From Persicaria tinctoria (lineage: Eukaryota; Streptophyta; Magnoliopsida; Caryophyllales; Polygonaceae): a stretch of 64,000 nucleotides of DNA. The first letter of the stretch is position 1. Every line of letters begins with the position of its first letter. Positions 59,748 to 64,000 of this stretch are shown here, in pieces. The stretch is taken from NCBI GenBank assembly GCA_037127255.1, contig JBANSL010000004.1, positions 31,688,467 to 31,752,466 on the forward strand, given 5' to 3'. The notes beneath the pieces are model-generated. The model saw only the letters and a program-made list of their open reading frames with translations, had not been told where the DNA came from and did not search any database. A program made the translations under genes and the position numbers.

Positions 59748-60680
59748 GGGTTAGATTAGAGAACATCCAATTTTCACGTCAGAAACGCTAGTTGCAGACA
59801 TTAAGAGTTTTAGGCTCTTTTAGAGATTTCCTCTTGAAGGTTTGTTTTGCTGGATTCAAGATAAGTTCTTTTAATCTAGTTTTATATTATTTCATCATGA
59901 ATTCTTTGATTGTGTCTGAATTCATGTCTGGCTAATTTTGTTGTTCTGTTGGGGTGATCCCAACGATGTTGAGATAGACATGTGCGTGATGATTGCGTGA
60001 ATGAATCCTATTATTTGTTTGATTTGATCCATGAGTGCTTAATCCGATTAATGCTATGATTGATTGGATTCCTTTTTATGTTCAACACGCGTCAGCTGCG
60101 AATTGAGATTGGATATATAGATAAAGTTGTTAATTTTATTGGAAAACATGGATTGAACTTGAGAATTGTTTATGAGCAATCTATTGAATTCTCTTGAGGA
60201 TAATAAACTATCCTAGACAACCTAGGTTTGAATTGATTATGCAGACCGCGTCTACAATTGTTAATCGATTTGCTCGCTAGGGTCTAAAGTGCTTAAAGAG
60301 TCCAACTTGATTGATTCTACAACAGGCGTAAGCTGAGTGGTAATTAATTGAAACGGATATAGTTATTGCAACATGTGTAGGCTGAGCGATAATGACTTTA
60401 GATAGTTTACCTTCAAATATCTCTTTTCAATTTGTTCAAGCATGAAAATTATATAGTCTATCGAAGATGCATTGTTGTGGTGAACCTTGACTCTGGAATG
60501 TTTTGCTTCGTATATTCACAAAACTTGCAATTTGTAATTTTTCTTCTTCTTATTCTCTTATTTCTTCAAAAATCACTTCTTCTATTTGCCTTAGTAAACT
60601 AGTTGAGGTTCTGCAATTGATATTCACATAGTCCCTGAGATTCGACACTCGATTACTACAATTGACTTCGTACGCTTGCA
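58940..60680 (+). mobile_element. Probable solo LTR (about 1.7 kb)
   Basis: It has features of the other LTRs here: TTTTCAGGTGATTGAGAGC, TTGGGGTGATCCCAACGATG, GCGTGAATGAATCC, ATTGTTGTGGTGAACC, and a closing TCCCTGAGATTCGACACTCGATTACTACA ... CGCTTGCA. Possible 5-bp duplication GGGTG at 58935-58939 and 60681-60685 sets the ends. The left end is less sure; an alternative start is near 59149. A (TA)n(GA)n microsatellite lies at about 59668-59744. Confidence 0.5.
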
Positions 60681-61560
60681 GGGTGTTGGTTTTAGACCGA
60701 TCATCGTGTCAGTGCATCGACTTTCCCATGTTCTCGGCATCCGCAGCTTCCACTCGGTTCCCTTCGAATGTCTCTCTTCTGGTCTTCATGTTGAGATCTT
60801 TTGTTTTCGGGTTTTTTTGTTTTTGTTTTTGGTTGTATCATGACGGTTAGCCCGTCTGCCGTTTTTCAGCCTCTCGTTGCTCCAGCCTTCAGTTGAAGTC
60901 TTGGACTTCGAATAATTTCCTGTTCAAAAACAAAAGTGGGCATGTGTATGTAGCTGGGAATTGAAATTTAAACTATATTTCTGCAGAATTATTTGAGTTC
61001 ATTTATGTCCTTAAAACTTCAGCTAAATTATTAACTTATCAATTTTCTGAAAAAGTTATCTAAATTAGAGAGTACGGAGTACAAAAGACATTGGGTTCAT
61101 ATGGGACGAGGTTAATAAACTGACTAAAATTATAAACAAGGTAAAATTTATAAACTGTTAGTAAAACTAGTTAAAAATTTAAACAACAAGATAATCTCCG
61201 AATGGGGTGAAAAACAGTTTATTTGTAAAAAGTGGAGTTTAGTTGGTTGTTATTAAGGGTATTGAGGTACTTTCAAATCAAATAAGATAAAAGGAAAGGG
61301 GTGAAACAATACTTTTGCAAAATAAACACCAAAACAACCTTCCTTTTCTAGTTTTTTTTAAACACATTTTTTAACTTGTTTTAGTTATTTTTGAGTGTCC
61401 AAACAACCATAATCACATTTTTAACTTGTTTTAGTTTATTTTTAACAGTTAATAAACATTACCATACACACCCATTGTTTCTTCGATCTTAGTTGAATCT
61501 TCTTCCTACTTTGCCGGCAGCTATAGTTAGATCCTGTTTACCAAGATGATTTTATTTCGC
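60681..61560. other. Stretch without recognised features
   Basis: 60681-60900 is moderately GC-rich and codon-like on + but has no known domain; the rest is AT-rich. No gene or element end was recognised. Confidence 0.4.
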
Positions 61561-62995
61561 CTTTCGAAGCTTTAGAGTTGTCACCAATCATATATAAGTG
61601 TGTCATAAAAAACATTAGAGTTGTCACCAACCGTATATAAGGGTGGTGACACTATATCATAAAAAAAAAGTAGTCACCACCTTGACCTCGTTTAAAAAAT
61701 GTACAAAAAAAATGGTGGTGTCACCACCATAAAAACAGTGTCACTACAAATGTACAAAGTGGTGTCACCACCCGTATAACAAGAAAAAGAATGATCAAGT
61801 GTTATTAGTGGTGTAACCAAGGAAAAATAGTGTCACCACTCACCACTATTGTCACCAAAGGAAATACCCTAGTACAAGGGAAAGTGTTATTAGTAGTGTC
61901 ACCACAATTAAAAATAGGTAATCACTACTGTCACCAAAAGGGGAAAAAAAAAACCTAGGGTGTTATTAGTAGTGTCACCACAATTAAAAAAATGTAACCA
62001 GTGCTGTCACCAAAGGAAAACCCTAGGAAAAAAGAAACTTAAGCCCTAGAGATCGAGGCTAATACTAGGCAAAATCAATGCTATCATCAAAGCAAAAACC
62101 TAGGACAAAGGAAAGTCTTATTAGTGGTGTCACCATAATAAAGTGGTGACATAATATCACCACGAGTGTACAAAGTGGTGTCACCACAAGTGTAGCAAGC
62201 AAAAAGAATAGTCAAGAGTTATTAGTAGTGTCACCAAGGAAAAATAGTATCACCAATATTGTCACCAAAGGAAAACTCTAGAAAAAGGGAAAATGTTATT
62301 AGTAGATGTCACCACAATAAACAAAAAAGAGTAATCACTGCTGTCATCAAAAGAAAAACCCTAGGACAAGGGAGAGTGTTATTAATAGTGTCACCATAAT
62401 AAAAAAAAAGTAACAATTGTTGTCACCAAAAGAACAATCCTAGGACAAGGAAAAGTGTAATTAGTAGTGTCACCGCAATAAAATAAAAAAAGTAACCCCT
62501 GCTGTCACCAAAAGAAAAACCCCTAGGACAAGGAAAAATGTTATTAGCAGTGTCACCACAATAAAAAAAATGTTACTACTGCTGTCACCAAAGGGAAACA
62601 CTAGGACAAGAGAAGCACAAACCCTAGAAGAGCTAATGCTAAGCAAAACCACTACTGACACAAAAAGAAAACTATATTGGTGACAACATTATTTTTTAAG
62701 TTTTTTTTACAAGGTCAATGTCACCACCCTTATCAGTGTGACACTATTGGTGACACATGTGGAGACCATTTTTTTTTAACAAAGTTTATGTCACCACTAA
62801 TGATGACACATATATAGTGACAATTTTTTTTTAAGTGAGAGTTTTTTTACGATAACATTATCACCAATTTTATCGGTGTCATCACTAATGGTGACACATA
62901 TGTGGAGTGACAATTTTTTGTAAAGTTTTTTTTTTAATAGATCAGTGTCACCAAGGGTGGTGACACATGTGCTGACACCCTTATTAATGTCATCA
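61561..62995. repeat. Second region of dispersed GTGTCACCAC words
   Basis: More than 25 copies of GTGTCACCA or its complement, in both orientations, lie at irregular 30-90 bp spacing in A-rich DNA (for example TTATTAGTAGTGTCACCACAATAAAAAA repeated). The pattern matches the flanks of the minisatellite at 50.8-52.3 kb, so this is probably one arm of a related element extending beyond the window. Confidence 0.75.
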
Positions 62996-63365
62996 CTGTT
63001 TTTCTAAGAAGAATTCACAACCACCAATGCTTGGATAGAAGATTGAATATGTATTATTATATTGAATACATCACTAATGCTATGAATATTGAATTCATAG
63101 CATTAAGAAATAAAAAACAAAAGTGCTACACAAAGTGACTATACTTTCGATGATGTGTGGGGCACAAAGCAAAACAATTAATGTACTTAGAGATTCATAC
63201 ATTTATTCTTAATGCAAACAGAAGCTCTTAGAAAGGAACATGAGGTAGAGAACAAGGTATCACCAGAAAAAAAAAATTCAAAATAAAACAATGATTTGAT
63301 CCAACTTGTATAAGGTTTCATACATGATTTTCAATTGGCCTTCATCAGAAGGCTAGAAAGCATTT

Positions 63366-63479
63366 CTAACAACTGCATAAAGGTTCAGTCAGCTTTGTAA
63401 CCACTTCAGATTCATCCCATATGGTTGCAACAGGTTTTGCATCTTCCTCAGCAATCATGGCTTCAAATTTAGACGTGGT
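63366..63479 (-). pseudogene. Possible captured C-terminal exon, unknown gene
   Basis: The - strand encodes about 37 codons ending in TAG at 63366 (SKFEAMIAEEDAKPV, ATIWDESEVVTKLTEPL). It looks like genuine protein sequence within a gene-poor repeat element, but I do not recognise the family. The remaining DNA to 64000 is GC-richer and resembles the subterminal blocks of the Pack-MULE; an open frame at 63679-63915 (+) is probably compositional. Confidence 0.3.
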
Positions 63480-64000
63480 GACAGAATCCACATTGTTCAA
63501 CTGCTGCGAAGGACTCTTTTTGAACTACAAATCGGCCAACCAAATTCGGACCCCAACACGGCTCCCGGCTCCCGAATTCTCCTTCTTGTAGTGGAGGACA
63601 TAAAATTTGATTCATGAAACCAAAAGCACTGGATCCCGTCGCCGTCGGCATCGATGATTTGGATCATTTGGTGCAATCGTGGACGGTGCAGCGCTCGCCG
63701 AGCCTAGTCCATACCTTTTACAACTCGCCTTCAACCTTCCAAGAGCAACCTCATTTGCGGAGGCGTCAAATCCGAGAAGGAGGGAACTAGAGGAGAGGCG
63801 AAATCGTCCGGGAGAGCAAGGATCGATCGCTGAACATCACAGATATTCACCACCACCATCATGCCAATGCTCGATCCAGAACCATCACAGATCCGGAGCA
63901 AGGACCGATCGCTGACGCCGTACGTGCAGGAGTTGGGGCCTCTCTCGGGCTTCTTCGTGCAGTTGCTGGTTGAAGAAGATGAAGTCGCCGAGTATTCAAC

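Overview
This window is nuclear DNA of a flowering plant, most likely a eudicot. It holds two intact host genes with typical plant structure: an intronless R2R3-MYB factor of the MYB44/70/73/77 group, and a 13-exon gene for the chloroplast metal pump HMA1. Both lie between about 25.8 and 35.9 kb. Almost everything else is transposable-element DNA, much of it nested. I cannot fix the species from the sequence.

Layout. (1) 0.4-17.2 kb is a Mutator-like element (MULE) of about 9 kb. It has ~60-bp terminal inverted repeats, a MURA-type transposase on the + strand and a convergent 1,300-codon DUF1985/Ulp1-protease-like gene on the - strand. A 7.8-kb non-autonomous LTR retrotransposon (3792-11576, TSD ATACA) sits inside it and itself contains a solo LTR (8574-10033, TSD ATTGG). 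(2) 17.4-25.8 kb is a full-length L1-type LINE on the - strand with a 17-bp target-site duplication and an unexplained 506-codon middle frame. (3) 25.8-35.9 kb holds the MYB gene, a Stowaway MITE and HMA1. (4) 35.9-46.6 kb is a Pack-MULE carrying fragments of at least three and probably four host genes (clathrin heavy chain, protein disulfide isomerase, RsuA-type pseudouridine synthase, NETWORKED1-like), an LTR, a tRNA-like sequence and a large minisatellite array. (5) 47.0-54.8 kb is best read as a hAT-like element containing a - strand Helitron, which contains a + strand Helitron and a GTCACC-repeat element. (6) 54.9-64 kb holds a small hAT element, another gene-fragment carrier, an element inserted in a TA microsatellite, a probable solo LTR, and the start of a second GTCACC-repeat element that leaves the window.

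The most interesting signal is that several independent elements are each saturated with their own short dispersed motif: TGTCAGCA in the autonomous MULE (about 30 exact copies by eye, in coding, intron and untranslated DNA and both orientations), GTCGTGCAACTC in the Pack-MULE, GTCACCAC in two others, and TTATTCGGTGAAAT in a fourth. The first MULE also encodes a DUF1985/Ulp1 protein. This resembles the Arabidopsis VANDAL/VANC sequence-specific anti-silencing system, so I propose it as a candidate system of that kind with a new recognition motif. All exon boundaries, motif counts and alignments were made by eye.
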